64,000 nt of DNA from Brumimicrobium oceani (lineage in GTDB: Bacteria > Bacteroidota > Bacteroidia > Flavobacteriales_D > Crocinitomicaceae): the NCBI RefSeq assembly GCF_003143775.1, contig NZ_QFRJ01000004.1, forward strand, positions 62,001-126,000, read 5' to 3'. The first letter of the stretch is position 1, and each line of letters starts with the position of its first letter. A program made the translations under genes and the position numbers. A model generated the notes under the pieces. The model was given only the letters and a program-made list of their open reading frames with translations, made no database searches and had not been told where the DNA came from. This document shows positions 53,777-61,874 of this stretch, piece by piece.

Positions 53777-54994
53777 ATGCTTTACACTTTAGGCATCTAC
53801 TTTTATGGTTTTCTATTAAAACTAGGATCTCTTTTTCATCCAAAGGCCAAAAAATGGGTTAATGGAAGAAAGAACTTTTGGAATAAAATCCCCCATCTTT
53901 CAAATCAAAACCTTGTTTGGTTTCATTGTGCTTCTTTAGGAGAATACGATCAAGGAAAACCCATAATGGAAGCTTGGAAAAAAGCTCATCCCAAAGATTT
54001 TATTTTAGTTAGCTTTTTTAGTCCATCTGGATATGAAAACGTAAAAGACAAATCTGTTGGAGATTACACATGTTACCTTCCTTTAGACACAAAGAAAAAT
54101 GCAAAAAAGTTCATGCAACACTTCAAACCAAGCGTTGTGTTTTTTGTGAAATACGAAATTTGGGTTAATCACTTAAAAGCGGCAAAGAAAAGTGGGGCTA
54201 AACTATACTCTGTCAGTGCCTCCTTTAGAAAAAACCACCGCTTCTTCCAGTGGTATGGGGGAACCTTCAGAAAAGCATTGTTTTTATTTGACCATATTTT
54301 TGTTCAGTATCCTCTAAGTAAAGAGTTACTATCAAAGATAGGGGTCCAAAATGTGACCGTTTCGGGCGACACACGATATGATCGTGTTGCTCAGAGGGCA
54401 GAGGAAGAAAAGGAGAACAGCATAATTGCTCCCTGGGCTAAAAACGAATCTATTTTCGTGATAGGGAGTTCTTGGCCTGATGATGAAGAGATGATTCTTC
54501 CTTATATGAATGACTATAAAATTAACACGAAGGTCATCATCGCTCCCCATGAGATAGATCGCGCACATATTCAGGAAATCATCGATCGTTTAAAAGTAAG
54601 CTATCAACTGTATACTAATATCCAAAACGGAGAAGAGCTAAAACGCCACACCCAAGTACTCATTCTAGACTGCATAGGTGTTTTAGCAGATGCCTACAGG
54701 TATGGAAATATCGCTTATGTTGGCGGAGGATTTGGAACGGGCTTGCACAACATATTAGAACCCGCTTCATTTGGTTTACCCGTAATTTTTGGCCCCATTC
54801 ATAAAAAGTTTCCTGAAGCTCAGGAGTTCATAAATAACGGAATTGCCAAGAGCTGCGATGAAAACAAATCCTTTTTTGAAGCCTACACCTTATTCGCAAA
54901 GACCCCGTCTATTCAAACACAAGTGAAAGAGTTTATTGCCAGTAAACGAGGCGCAACTCAAATAGTGATGGAGGAAATTCAGTCATCTGAGTAA
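53777..54994 (+). CDS. waaA: 3-deoxy-D-manno-octulosonic acid (Kdo) transferase
   Basis: A 405-residue inner-membrane glycosyltransferase that adds Kdo to lipid A precursor using CMP-Kdo. An N-terminal membrane anchor (LYTLGIYFYGFLLKLGSLF) is followed by WFHCASLGEYDQGKPIMEAW, where the glutamate in SLGE is the conserved catalytic residue, and the C-terminal domain has NIAYVGGGFGTGLHNILEPA. Domain layout and length are normal. It is the second gene of an operon with the barrel protein. Confidence 0.95.
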   Translation: MLYTLGIYFYGFLLKLGSLFHPKAKKWVNGRKNFWNKIPHLSNQNLVWFHCASLGEYDQGKPIMEAWKKAHPKDFILVSFFSPSGYENVKDKSVGDYTCYLPLDTKKNAKKFMQHFKPSVVFFVKYEIWVNHLKAAKKSGAKLYSVSASFRKNHRFFQWYGGTFRKALFLFDHIFVQYPLSKELLSKIGVQNVTVSGDTRYDRVAQRAEEEKENSIIAPWAKNESIFVIGSSWPDDEEMILPYMNDYKINTKVIIAPHEIDRAHIQEIIDRLKVSYQLYTNIQNGEELKRHTQVLILDCIGVLADAYRYGNIAYVGGGFGTGLHNILEPASFGLPVIFGPIHKKFPEAQEFINNGIAKSCDENKSFFEAYTLFAKTPSIQTQVKEFIASKRGATQIVMEEIQSSE

Positions 54995-55223
54995 TTTTGT
55001 ATGCTTCTAGTTCTGAATTTTAGGGGAAATCCCGTTTCCATAATCATTCTTCTTTTTCAAATTGTAACTCAACGCTAGGCTCACATTCTTCAAGTCTAGA
55101 AGCGCCCCACCACAACCTCGATTGAATATCTTTAATCAGTAATTCCATGATTACAAAATGGAAAATCAGACATTACGGTAAGAAATCTAAATACAAGAAA
55201 CAGAAAGTAATTGCACAATCCAT
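54995..55223. other. Spacer after waaA with one doubtful leftward small frame
   Basis: The only point of note is a leftward 34-residue frame at 55044-55148 (starting MELLIKDIQSRLWWGASRLE). It has no strong ribosome site or known relative, so it is discussed under findings and not called as a gene. Confidence 0.4.
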
Positions 55224-55253
55224 TTGCGTTTTAAAGAAAAACTGCTAATTTAG
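55224..55253 (+). promoter_or_regulatory. Promoter of the IS200-like degenerate gene
   Basis: TTG at 55224-55226 and TAATTTAG at 55246-55253 are 19 bases apart. Spacing fits the Bacteroidota consensus exactly and the -7 box departs from TAnnTTTG by one base. The ATG is at 55282. Confidence 0.6.
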
Positions 55254-55281
55254 TTATCACTAACACTTTAAATCAAAAAAC

Positions 55282-55734
55282 ATGGATAATCTAGATCAAG
55301 TTCACTGTCATGCATGGATACATTGCTTGATATCAACAAAGGATGAAACACCATCAATTCAACTTCATTTTAAGGAAGAACTTCACGAGTTGATTCAAGC
55401 TACATTTTCAAGCATGGGTTCAACCGTTAGGATAATTAACAGTTCTCCAACACATTTGAATTGTTTATTCAATCTTAACCCCTCAAAATCTGTTCAAGAA
55501 ATTATAGACAAAGTCAGAGATGTATCTTCTCAATTCATAAACTCAAAAACAGGAGTTGATAAGCAATCTATTTGGGAAGAAGATTTTAGTTGTATTTCAG
55601 TAGATGCCACGAATATAGAAGAAGTTTACAGCTTTATAAGGGACCAAGAAATAAGAAATCTACAAAACAACAACATCAGTGAGTTTTCTCAATTTTTAGA
55701 AGTTCATGGTGTAGATCTCGAGGCCGCAGAATAG
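55282..55734 (+). CDS. IS200/TnpA-like (Y1 HUH) protein lacking catalytic residues
   Basis: A 150-residue protein that aligns, from memory, along its full length with Bacteroidota IS200-type TnpA transposases: LHFKEELHELIQATFSSMGS, then the HUH region, then KSVQEIIDKVRDVSSQFIN, IWEEDFSCISVD and FIRDQEIRN. In active enzymes the HUH region reads PDHIH; here it is PTHLN, so the second metal histidine is Asn60. The usual nucleophile in YxxxQ is Phe118 (FIRDQ, Gln122 kept). The frame is intact and has its own promoter, and I see no IS end hairpins. It is probably a host protein that kept the fold and perhaps DNA binding but not cleavage. Pseudogene is less likely because there are no stops or frameshifts. 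Confidence 0.7.
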   Translation: MDNLDQVHCHAWIHCLISTKDETPSIQLHFKEELHELIQATFSSMGSTVRIINSSPTHLNCLFNLNPSKSVQEIIDKVRDVSSQFINSKTGVDKQSIWEEDFSCISVDATNIEEVYSFIRDQEIRNLQNNNISEFSQFLEVHGVDLEAAE

Positions 55735-55750
55735 TACCAACAAAACAAAA

Positions 55751-55794
55751 CCCTCCAAAGTCAGTCTGCTTATTGCGTGACGAAACTTGGAGGG
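55751..55794. terminator. Hairpin terminator between convergent genes
   Basis: CCCTCCAA at 55751-55758 pairs with TTGGAGGG at 55787-55794, with an inner GTCA/TGAC pairing. Read leftward, a T-rich tract (TTTTGTTTTG) follows, so it suits best the end of the Bax-inhibitor-like gene's transcript. Confidence 0.65.
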
Positions 55795-55853
55795 TATTGT
55801 ATTAAAAGATATTTTATAGAGGAATAACACCTCAAACAGCATTCCGTTAGGGT

Positions 55854-56585
55854 TTATTCTCTTCCACCTAACAGGTGTAATAATGACATAAACAAGTTGA
55901 TGAATAAAATATAAAGAGTTAAACCACCCATTAAGCTTGCTTTGGCTTTATCCTCGGAAGAAACAGAAGCATCTAGAGCTATTGCTTTCAAGCGTTGCAT
56001 TTCCCAAGCTGTTAAACCTGTAAAAACAAATACTCCAACGATTGAAATGAGGTAAGCTAACCACTCACTGTTCATGAACATGTTTACAATGGCAGCAATA
56101 AAAATCCCTATGAATGCCATGTACAACAGACTTCCCATTTTTGATAGGTCGACTGAAGTGGTATAGCCCAGTATCGCCATTGCACCAAAAGCACCTGCTG
56201 TAACGAAGAATGTTATTGCAATATCTCCCATACTGTAAACAAAAAAGATAGAGGCCAAACTAGCTCCAATCAATGAAGAGTACAATACAAAAAGTCCAAC
56301 CAATGCCGGAAGTGAAAAACTTCTGTACTTTGCTTGAATTAAAAATACCAATGCTAAAGGTGAGAAGGCTACAACATAAAACAAAGGACTAACAGAACCT
56401 GTTTCAGCGTTTATGAACCATTCCATAAATAATCCAGAACTTGCTAAATACCAAGAAACAACACCTGAAACTAAGAGTGCCATAAACATATAGGTATAAA
56501 CTCCAGTAAAGAATTCCTTAACCTGCTGCTTAGTCGCTGTTTGATTAATTTGTGAATCAAACGATGAATCAATGTAATTTTCCAT
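55854..56585 (-). CDS. Bax inhibitor-1/YccA family membrane protein
   Basis: A 243-residue protein with seven hydrophobic segments, of the BI-1/TMBIM family. The conserved region GLTAWEMQRLKAIA and the C-terminal LMGGLTLYILFINLFMSLLH are typical; relatives act as pH-sensitive calcium leak channels or regulate the protease FtsH. The final segment LLHLLGGRE is short and lacks the aspartate pair seen in some members. A -7 box lies at 56610-56617. It is transcribed alone. Confidence 0.92.
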   Translation of the reverse strand: MENYIDSSFDSQINQTATKQQVKEFFTGVYTYMFMALLVSGVVSWYLASSGLFMEWFINAETGSVSPLFYVVAFSPLALVFLIQAKYRSFSLPALVGLFVLYSSLIGASLASIFFVYSMGDIAITFFVTAGAFGAMAILGYTTSVDLSKMGSLLYMAFIGIFIAAIVNMFMNSEWLAYLISIVGVFVFTGLTAWEMQRLKAIALDASVSSEDKAKASLMGGLTLYILFINLFMSLLHLLGGRE

Positions 56586-56609
56586 TTTTTATTTAAAATT
56601 TATTAGGTA

Positions 56610-56617
56610 CAAATATA
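56610..56617 (-). promoter_or_regulatory. -7 box of the Bax-inhibitor-like gene
   Basis: Read leftward, TATATTTG is an exact TAnnTTTG match, 25 bases before the ATG. The -33 element is weak. Confidence 0.6.
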
Positions 56618-56695
56618 CGAAAATTCAAGATTATAAAATACCTAAGACTTGCAATCCAATATGAATTAACAATAATTTCTTATTTCAATGAAAAC

Positions 56696-57091
56696 CTACC
56701 ACCCTTCATCATCTTCATTTTCCCAATGAAGAAAAGAATCCAATACTCGGCGTTCTTTTTTACTGGGCTTACCCGTACCGTGACCGCGATAAGCACTTTG
56801 GGAAGCCTGATAGAGTTTATATTTTTCAATTTCTTCCACTGGGGTAATATCTATCAAATGGTCTTCTACTAATTTAGCCCCCACTCTATTTTTGAGCAAG
56901 GCTTTCACTTTATAGGTAAAAACGGAGGTATGTTTGACTATCCCAATTTCATCTCCCACCTTCACCTCGCGCGCGGGCTTAATTCCCTCGCCGTTAAGCT
57001 TCACCTTCCCTTTCTTCACTAACTCTGTAGCTATTGAACGGGTTTTACATAAGCGCGTAAACCAAATAAACTTATCTATTCTTACACTCAT
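56696..57091 (-). CDS. S4-domain RNA-binding protein, Hsp15-like
   Basis: A 131-residue protein with an N-terminal S4 domain (RIDKFIWFTRLCKTRSIATE, KKGKVKLNGEGIKPAREVKV) and a basic tail (GTGKPSKKERRVLDSF). This is the arrangement of Hsp15 (HslR), which binds stalled 50S subunits carrying peptidyl-tRNA. Its start overlaps the end of the YjbR-like gene by four bases, so translation is coupled. It is the last of three leftward genes. Confidence 0.9.
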   Translation of the reverse strand: MSVRIDKFIWFTRLCKTRSIATELVKKGKVKLNGEGIKPAREVKVGDEIGIVKHTSVFTYKVKALLKNRVGAKLVEDHLIDITPVEEIEKYKLYQASQSAYRGHGTGKPSKKERRVLDSFLHWENEDDEGW

Positions 57092-57444
57092 TGGCTTAAT
57101 TCTTTTTGAATTTTTTTCGAAAATGATTTGAAGACAAGATCATAAGAATGATCTATTAACTCATAAATCAATGAGTCTGGAACATCCTCGTTAAAAGAGA
57201 GGGTATTCCAATGTTTTTTACTCATGTGATAGCCTGGAGTAATTCCAGTAAAATCTGACCTTAACTCCAGCGCCCTTTCCGGGTCGCATTTTAAGTTACA
57301 AGACTTTTCTCTATCTTCCCTTAAACTCAAAAGAGCGAACATTTTATTGTTCACTCTAAAGACTAAAGTTACATCATCAAAAGGAAGCGCTTCATCCACA
57401 TGTGCCTTACTCAAGCAATATTCACGAAACGTTTCCAGATTCAT
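57088..57444 (-). CDS. MmcQ/YjbR family DNA-binding-like protein
   Basis: A 118-residue protein of the MmcQ/YjbR family with the conserved CDPERALELRSDFTGITPGY and HMSKKHWNTLSFNEDVPDSL. The fold is like that of the double-wing DNA-binding motif, but the function is poorly known. It lies 9 bases after the desaturase gene and overlaps the Hsp15-like gene by four bases, so the three form an operon. Confidence 0.92.
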   Translation of the reverse strand: MNLETFREYCLSKAHVDEALPFDDVTLVFRVNNKMFALLSLREDREKSCNLKCDPERALELRSDFTGITPGYHMSKKHWNTLSFNEDVPDSLIYELIDHSYDLVFKSFSKKIQKELSQ

Positions 57445-57453
57445 TCTATAATT

Positions 57454-58551
57454 TTAAAGTTGATCTTGATTACCCAATTTCTTCAACATCATCGCATGGC
57501 TTTTAATTGCAGAGCCAAATGTTTTTTCGGAATTATATGGTAAACCAAACTCTTCAGCTGTTTCGCGCACAATTTTAGATATCCTTTTATAATGTACATG
57601 ACATATATTTGGAAACAAGTGATGTTCTACTTGAAAGTTCAATCCTCCAACATACCATGAAAGGATTTTACTATCTGGTGCGAAATTACAAGTATTGATT
57701 AACTGACTTACAGCCCAATCTGCTTTGATATTACCCGTTTCATCCGGCATTGGGAAATTAGATGTAGGAACAACGTGAGCTGATTGAAAAATCAATCCCA
57801 AGATTACGCCCGTCATGAAATGCATTAGTAAAAACCCAAGTACAGTGAAGTACCATGCTACTGGAGAGAAAATTAAAGGTAGAACTAAGAAAATCACGTG
57901 GTACAGCACTTTATGCACAACAATTTTAGAAATTATTCTTGAGAAACTCGCACCTTCAGTCTTTGTTAAACCTAGCTTTTTGTATCTTATTGCTTGTTTA
58001 AAATCTTTTACTGTACACCACAAAATGGTCATCAGCCCATAAAGAAACCACGCATAGTAATGTTGATATTTATGAAATGGTTTTCTTTCTTCATGCGGAC
58101 TAAACCTTAATACTGAACCAGGATCGATATCCTCATCCATTCCAGATACATTGGTATAAGTATGGTGCAAAACATTATGCTGAATCCTCCACATAGCATC
58201 ACTCCCCCCTACCACAGAAATTAAATCTCCCATAAGGTTATTAACAAATTTGCTTTTTGAGTAAGCGCCGTGATTAGCATCATGCATAATAGAGAGTCCT
58301 ATTCCTGACATTCCCAGTGCCATCAAGGCCCACATAAGTAGAGAAAGCCAAACAGACTCTACAACGGTAAGAATCATAAAATAAGGGACGAGGTAAAGGG
58401 CAAGCATAAATATTGATTTGATTACCATAGACGCGTTTCCGTATTTAGTAGAGTTTGTGTCTTTAAAGTGTTTTCTCACTTTTTTTTGTAGTGTTTTATA
58501 GAAATCTACATTACTTGTATTTCTATCAAACTTGATATTTGTATAATCCAT
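57454..58551 (-). CDS. Membrane fatty acid (acyl-lipid or acyl-CoA) desaturase
   Basis: A 365-residue di-iron desaturase. The three histidine boxes are HDANH (residues 90-94), HNVLHH (125-130) and QVEHH (307-311), with four hydrophobic segments. A glutamine in the last box is typical of front-end (delta-5/delta-6-like) desaturases, but bacterial members vary in position specificity and no cytochrome b5 domain is fused here. It adjusts membrane fluidity. A strong promoter lies just upstream, and it begins the operon with YjbR- and Hsp15-like genes. Confidence 0.93.
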   Translation of the reverse strand: MDYTNIKFDRNTSNVDFYKTLQKKVRKHFKDTNSTKYGNASMVIKSIFMLALYLVPYFMILTVVESVWLSLLMWALMALGMSGIGLSIMHDANHGAYSKSKFVNNLMGDLISVVGGSDAMWRIQHNVLHHTYTNVSGMDEDIDPGSVLRFSPHEERKPFHKYQHYYAWFLYGLMTILWCTVKDFKQAIRYKKLGLTKTEGASFSRIISKIVVHKVLYHVIFLVLPLIFSPVAWYFTVLGFLLMHFMTGVILGLIFQSAHVVPTSNFPMPDETGNIKADWAVSQLINTCNFAPDSKILSWYVGGLNFQVEHHLFPNICHVHYKRISKIVRETAEEFGLPYNSEKTFGSAIKSHAMMLKKLGNQDQL

Positions 58552-58587
58552 AATTAAATTTTAAAATTGCTTTAGCATAAGCGTTTG

Positions 58588-58618
58588 CAAAGTTAGGAAA
58601 ATTAATTCTTTTTAACAA
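58588..58618 (-). promoter_or_regulatory. Promoter of the desaturase operon
   Basis: Read leftward, TTG (complement of 58616-58618) is followed after 20 bases by TAACTTTG (complement of 58588-58595), a full match to the Bacteroidota consensus. The leader to the ATG at 58551 is about 30 bases. Confidence 0.78.
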
Positions 58619-58920
58619 TATGAAGATGCCTCGCTAAAATCGTCTTAAAGCACAAAGCGCAATAATGACGCCAACATTCTTTTCAAGTCAAAAAAAGTCC
58701 AATTCCTTCATATTCATTCCCACCATCAACGTTTTGTAACTAGAAGTTATTATGCATCCCCTACTTTTTATTTGTAGTTGAATGCTCATACTATTTAAGG
58801 GAGAGGACAATGATTGTATTGTAAAACAAGGAGATAATCCAAGTGTTCTAACTGAAACTGACTTATGTCTCTTTAGAACATAAATGTTTGTTTTTCTCCG
58901 CTAAAAATAGAATAAATCAA
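58619..58920. other. Spacer between the divergent desaturase and mrp genes
   Basis: About 300 bases with no gene, repeat or RNA structure that I can support beyond the flanking promoter signals. Confidence 0.5.
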
Positions 58921-58928
58921 TACTTTTG
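58921..58928 (+). promoter_or_regulatory. -7 box of the mrp operon
   Basis: TACTTTTG matches TAnnTTTG and lies 18 bases before the ATG at 58947. This makes an alternative start at 58926 (TTG, inside the box) very unlikely. No proper -33 element was seen. Confidence 0.6.
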
Positions 58929-58946
58929 AGGAACAAAACAAGAGTT

Positions 58947-59999
58947 ATGGAAATTACAAGAGAAAAAGTTTTAGAAGCATTAGGAAATGTTATAGAGCCA
59001 GACCTTAAAAAAGATATAGTATCTCAAAACTTAGTGGATAATTTACAGATTGATGGAAATAAAATAACCCTTTCCGTGAATGTTGTGAACCCAGCAATGC
59101 ATGCAAGAAAAAGAATGCAAGAAGCGGTTACTTTCACTTTAAAAAGAATATTAGGAGACGAAATTGAGGTAGAGACCGCTGTAAAAGGAATGTCTACTGA
59201 GGCAAAAGGGTCAAGAAGAAAGGTTTTACCCGAAGTAAAAAACATTGTAGCCATTGCCTCTGGAAAAGGTGGAGTAGGAAAATCTACAATTACTGCCAAC
59301 TTAGCTGGCGGACTTGCGAAAGCGGGTTACAAAGTTGGAATTGTAGATGCAGACATTTACGGACCCTCTATGCCCACTATGTTTGATGTGGTTGGTGCAC
59401 GACCTGCTTCTATTGACGTAGAAGGAGAAACAAAAATGACACCTGTTATTTCTTATGGAATATCAATAATGTCTATAGGGTTCTTCACGGAACAAGACGA
59501 TGCCGTTGTTTGGCGTGGTCCTATGGCTGCAAAGGCGTTAACTCAAATGTTTACAGACACACACTGGGGAGAGTTAGATTATTTATTAATCGATTTACCT
59601 CCAGGCACAGGAGACATACACTTGTCATTGGTTCAGAACATTCCATTAGATGGAGCAATCATCGTTTCCACTCCTCAAGAGGTCGCTTTAGCGGATGCAA
59701 GAAAAGGTGTTAACATGTTCCAGTTAGACACAATAAAAGTACCTGTTTTGGGACTTATTGAAAATATGGCGTGGTTTACTCCAGAAGAATTACCAGAATA
59801 TAAATACTATATTTTTGGTAGAGATGGGGTAAAGAATCTAGCAAGAGGAATGAACCAAAGATTCTTGGGTCACGTCCCATTAGTTCAAAGCGTTCGTGAA
59901 TCCGGGGATATTGGAAGACCTGCAGTAATGCAACAAAACACAATTGTTTCTGAGGCTTTTGATGAATTAGTTCGTAAGTTTGTGGAGATAACAAAGTAA
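58947..59999 (+). CDS. Mrp/ApbC iron-sulfur cluster carrier ATPase
   Basis: A 350-residue P-loop ATPase of the Mrp/NBP35 family that carries or assembles Fe-S clusters. An N-terminal MIP18-like domain (ITREKVLEALGNVIEPDLKK) precedes the deviant Walker A ASGKGGVGKSTITANL, with DADIYGPSMPTMF, LIDLPPGTGDIHLSLVQ and VLGLIENMAWF. The C-terminal CxxC common in the family is not evident here: the segment after ENMAWFTPEELPEYKYYIFG lacks both cysteines. It is followed 10 bases later by a NifU-like gene, which supports an Fe-S role. Confidence 0.93.
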   Translation: MEITREKVLEALGNVIEPDLKKDIVSQNLVDNLQIDGNKITLSVNVVNPAMHARKRMQEAVTFTLKRILGDEIEVETAVKGMSTEAKGSRRKVLPEVKNIVAIASGKGGVGKSTITANLAGGLAKAGYKVGIVDADIYGPSMPTMFDVVGARPASIDVEGETKMTPVISYGISIMSIGFFTEQDDAVVWRGPMAAKALTQMFTDTHWGELDYLLIDLPPGTGDIHLSLVQNIPLDGAIIVSTPQEVALADARKGVNMFQLDTIKVPVLGLIENMAWFTPEELPEYKYYIFGRDGVKNLARGMNQRFLGHVPLVQSVRESGDIGRPAVMQQNTIVSEAFDELVRKFVEITK

Positions 60000-60009
60000 A
60001 AAGAAGTAC

Positions 60010-60276
60010 ATGTCTAAAGGAATAGAAACATTAGAAGACGCGGTAATCAAAGCGCTCGACCAGTTGCGACCGTTTTTAGAACAGGATGGCGGCGATATGG
60101 AGTTGGTTGAAATAACGGACGACAAAGTGGTTCGTGTTAAACTTTTAGGAGCCTGTAGAGACTGCTCAATGAGCGCAATGACTATGAAAGCAGGTCTTGA
60201 AGAAGCTGTTAAAAAAGCTGCTCCGGAGATCTTGAGGGTTGAGGCGGTAGATCCCGCAGAAAACTTTATTAACTAA
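60010..60276 (+). CDS. NifU C-terminal-domain (Nfu-type) Fe-S scaffold protein
   Basis: An 88-residue Nfu domain. ALDQLRPFLEQDGGDMELVE and the cluster-binding motif GACRDCSMSAMTMKAGLEEA (CxxC) are diagnostic. Such proteins bind a 4Fe-4S cluster and pass it to target enzymes. It lies just after mrp and 16 bases before the DgkA-like gene, so mrp and it form a cluster-delivery pair. Confidence 0.95.
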   Translation: MSKGIETLEDAVIKALDQLRPFLEQDGGDMELVEITDDKVVRVKLLGACRDCSMSAMTMKAGLEEAVKKAAPEILRVEAVDPAENFIN

Positions 60277-60292
60277 ACAGTAAGACTAAAAT

Positions 60293-60628
60293 ATGCTTGG
60301 ATTTAATCATGCTTTTCGTGGTTTACTCCAAATGTTTCGATCTGAAAGAAACTTTAAAATACATATTTTAATCTTTGCTTTTGTTGCTGCACTAGGGATC
60401 TATTTCAACATCTCTTTCAGCGATTGGACTTCCATTTTACTGGTTAGCGGCTTAGTGTTATCATTAGAGGTAATCAACTCCGCAATAGAGAAGGTCTGTG
60501 ATTTGTACTCGACAGAAAAGAGCGAAAAAATCAAAAACATAAAAGACATAAGCGCAGGGGCAGTTTTAATAGCTGCCCTTTTTGCTGTCGTGATCGGGAT
60601 GATGGTGTTTTTCCCATATTTCGAATAA
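60293..60628 (+). CDS. DgkA-family diacylglycerol/undecaprenol kinase
   Basis: A 111-residue, three-helix membrane kinase. The signature SLEVINSAIEKVCDL (the ExxNxxxE active-site motif) and KIKNIKDISAGAVLIAAL are conserved. Gram-negative members phosphorylate diacylglycerol, Gram-positive ones undecaprenol; the sequence alone does not settle which. It follows the Nfu-type gene on the same strand by 16 bases. Confidence 0.94.
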   Translation: MLGFNHAFRGLLQMFRSERNFKIHILIFAFVAALGIYFNISFSDWTSILLVSGLVLSLEVINSAIEKVCDLYSTEKSEKIKNIKDISAGAVLIAALFAVVIGMMVFFPYFE

Positions 60629-60699
60629 CTGAAATATTCCCATATTAAGTTGTTAGTTTATTTTATTAAGATTTACTATCTTGAAAAAAAATTATTGAC

Positions 60700-61542
60700 A
60701 TGAAAAAAATACTTGTACCTACAGACTTTTCAGAATATGCTTTAAACGCGGCTAAACTGGCTGCGAGTATTGCCAAGAAATTTGACGCACGAATTTACTT
60801 CCTGCACGTAGTTTCTATGCCACAATATGCCACTGGGATAATGCCAGGACAATCTGGTCAAGATATCGCGGAAGGCTTATTCATATTAAAAAAAGTAAAA
60901 ATGGATTTTCAGAAATTGCTTGCGCAAGATTTTCTGGAAGGTGTAAATGTTGCCACTGCTATTCAATATAATGGAGTTTACGAATCCATCGTAAATCAAG
61001 CCAAAAAACATGAGATAGATTTAATCGTGATGGGAACTCACGGCTCTTCTGGTTATGTGAACGACTTCTTTATCGGAAGCAACACAGACAAAATTGTTCG
61101 TTTGTCAGAAACCCCAGTAATCACTACGCGCGAAGAAGTGCTAAATCCAAAATTTGAGAAAATAGTTTTTGCCAGTGACTTTGCAGATGGTGTTGGAAGT
61201 TCTTTTAGAAAGATTGCCGATATAGCAGACAAACTAGAAGCAACGGTAGAATTAGTAAGAATAATAACGAGAGATGACTTTTACTTCTCAGGTCCGATGC
61301 TAGATGCCATGGAAATATTCGCCAAAGATCATGGGCTATCGAACTACAATTGCCATGTTTTTGCTGCGGAAAGTGTTCAAATTGGAATTAATGAGTTTGC
61401 AAAACGTAAAAATGCGGATTTAATTACAACAATTACACAAGGTCGAAGAGGTCTCGCACGTTTGTTTAATGGCTCAGTAACGAGTGATATCATGAAATCT
61501 AGTCCACTTCCTGTTTTATCCATTCGATTAGAAAAAAAATAA
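60700..61542 (+). CDS. Universal stress protein with two Usp domains
   Basis: A 280-residue tandem UspA protein. Domain 1 starts KKILVPTDFSEYALNAAKLA and has the nucleotide-binding loop VMGTHGSSGYVNDFFIGSNT. Domain 2 starts near residue 150 (FEKIVFASDFADGVGSSFRK) and ends in a degenerate loop TQGRRGLARLFNGSVTSDIM. Domain 1 keeps the GxHG-x(9)-G(S/T) pattern of ATP-binding Usp proteins. It is about 70 bases after the DgkA-like gene and may have its own promoter, but no exact box was found. Confidence 0.92.
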   Translation: MKKILVPTDFSEYALNAAKLAASIAKKFDARIYFLHVVSMPQYATGIMPGQSGQDIAEGLFILKKVKMDFQKLLAQDFLEGVNVATAIQYNGVYESIVNQAKKHEIDLIVMGTHGSSGYVNDFFIGSNTDKIVRLSETPVITTREEVLNPKFEKIVFASDFADGVGSSFRKIADIADKLEATVELVRIITRDDFYFSGPMLDAMEIFAKDHGLSNYNCHVFAAESVQIGINEFAKRKNADLITTITQGRRGLARLFNGSVTSDIMKSSPLPVLSIRLEKK

Positions 61543-61605
61543 TCCATTGATTATATGACGTTTGCAAAAAAGATTGATTTTTTTTTATTTTTTTTCAATT
61601 TTCAT

Positions 61606-61637
61606 TTGGTTTAAAAGAAATAAAATCTCTATATTTG
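61606..61637 (+). promoter_or_regulatory. Promoter of the tRNA-Asn gene
   Basis: TTG at 61606-61608 and TATATTTG at 61630-61637, 21 bases apart, match the Bacteroidota consensus. It leaves a precursor leader of about 80 bases before the mature tRNA. Confidence 0.72.
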
Positions 61638-61724
61638 CACTCGCAGTTGAGAAAATGATTTTTTTAAAAAGAACAAGATTTCAACTTTAGATTATAACCA
61701 GAACACACATTAAAAGGAATATAT

Positions 61725-61798
61725 TCCTCCTTAGCTCAGCTGGTTAGAGCATCTGACTGTTAATCAGAGGGTCCTAGGTTCGAGTCCTAGAGGAGGAG
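61725..61798 (+). tRNA. tRNA-Asn (anticodon GTT)
   Basis: The acceptor stem TCCTCCT/AGGAGGA, D arm GCTC...GAGC, anticodon stem TCTGA/TCAGA with loop CTGTTAA (anticodon GTT at 61759-61761), and T arm CTAGG/CCTAG with TTCGAGT are all present. CCA is not encoded. It is a single-gene unit with promoter and terminator. Confidence 0.97.
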
Positions 61799-61799
61799 C

Positions 61800-61833
61800 A
61801 AAAAGCCAGCGTATTTTATACGTTGGCTTTTTT
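61800..61833 (+). terminator. Terminator of the tRNA-Asn gene
   Basis: AAAAAGCCAGCGTA and TACGTTGGCTTTTT form a long stem (one G-T pair) with a T run, starting one base after the tRNA. Confidence 0.85.
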
Positions 61834-61874
61834 GTTATATCAAAGGTTTCAGGCTCTATGCGAAATACCGTGGG

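Noticed and set aside
60640-60699. Promoter for the universal stress protein gene
   Set aside because: The best match (TATCTTGA) breaks the TTTG part of the consensus, so I did not list it.
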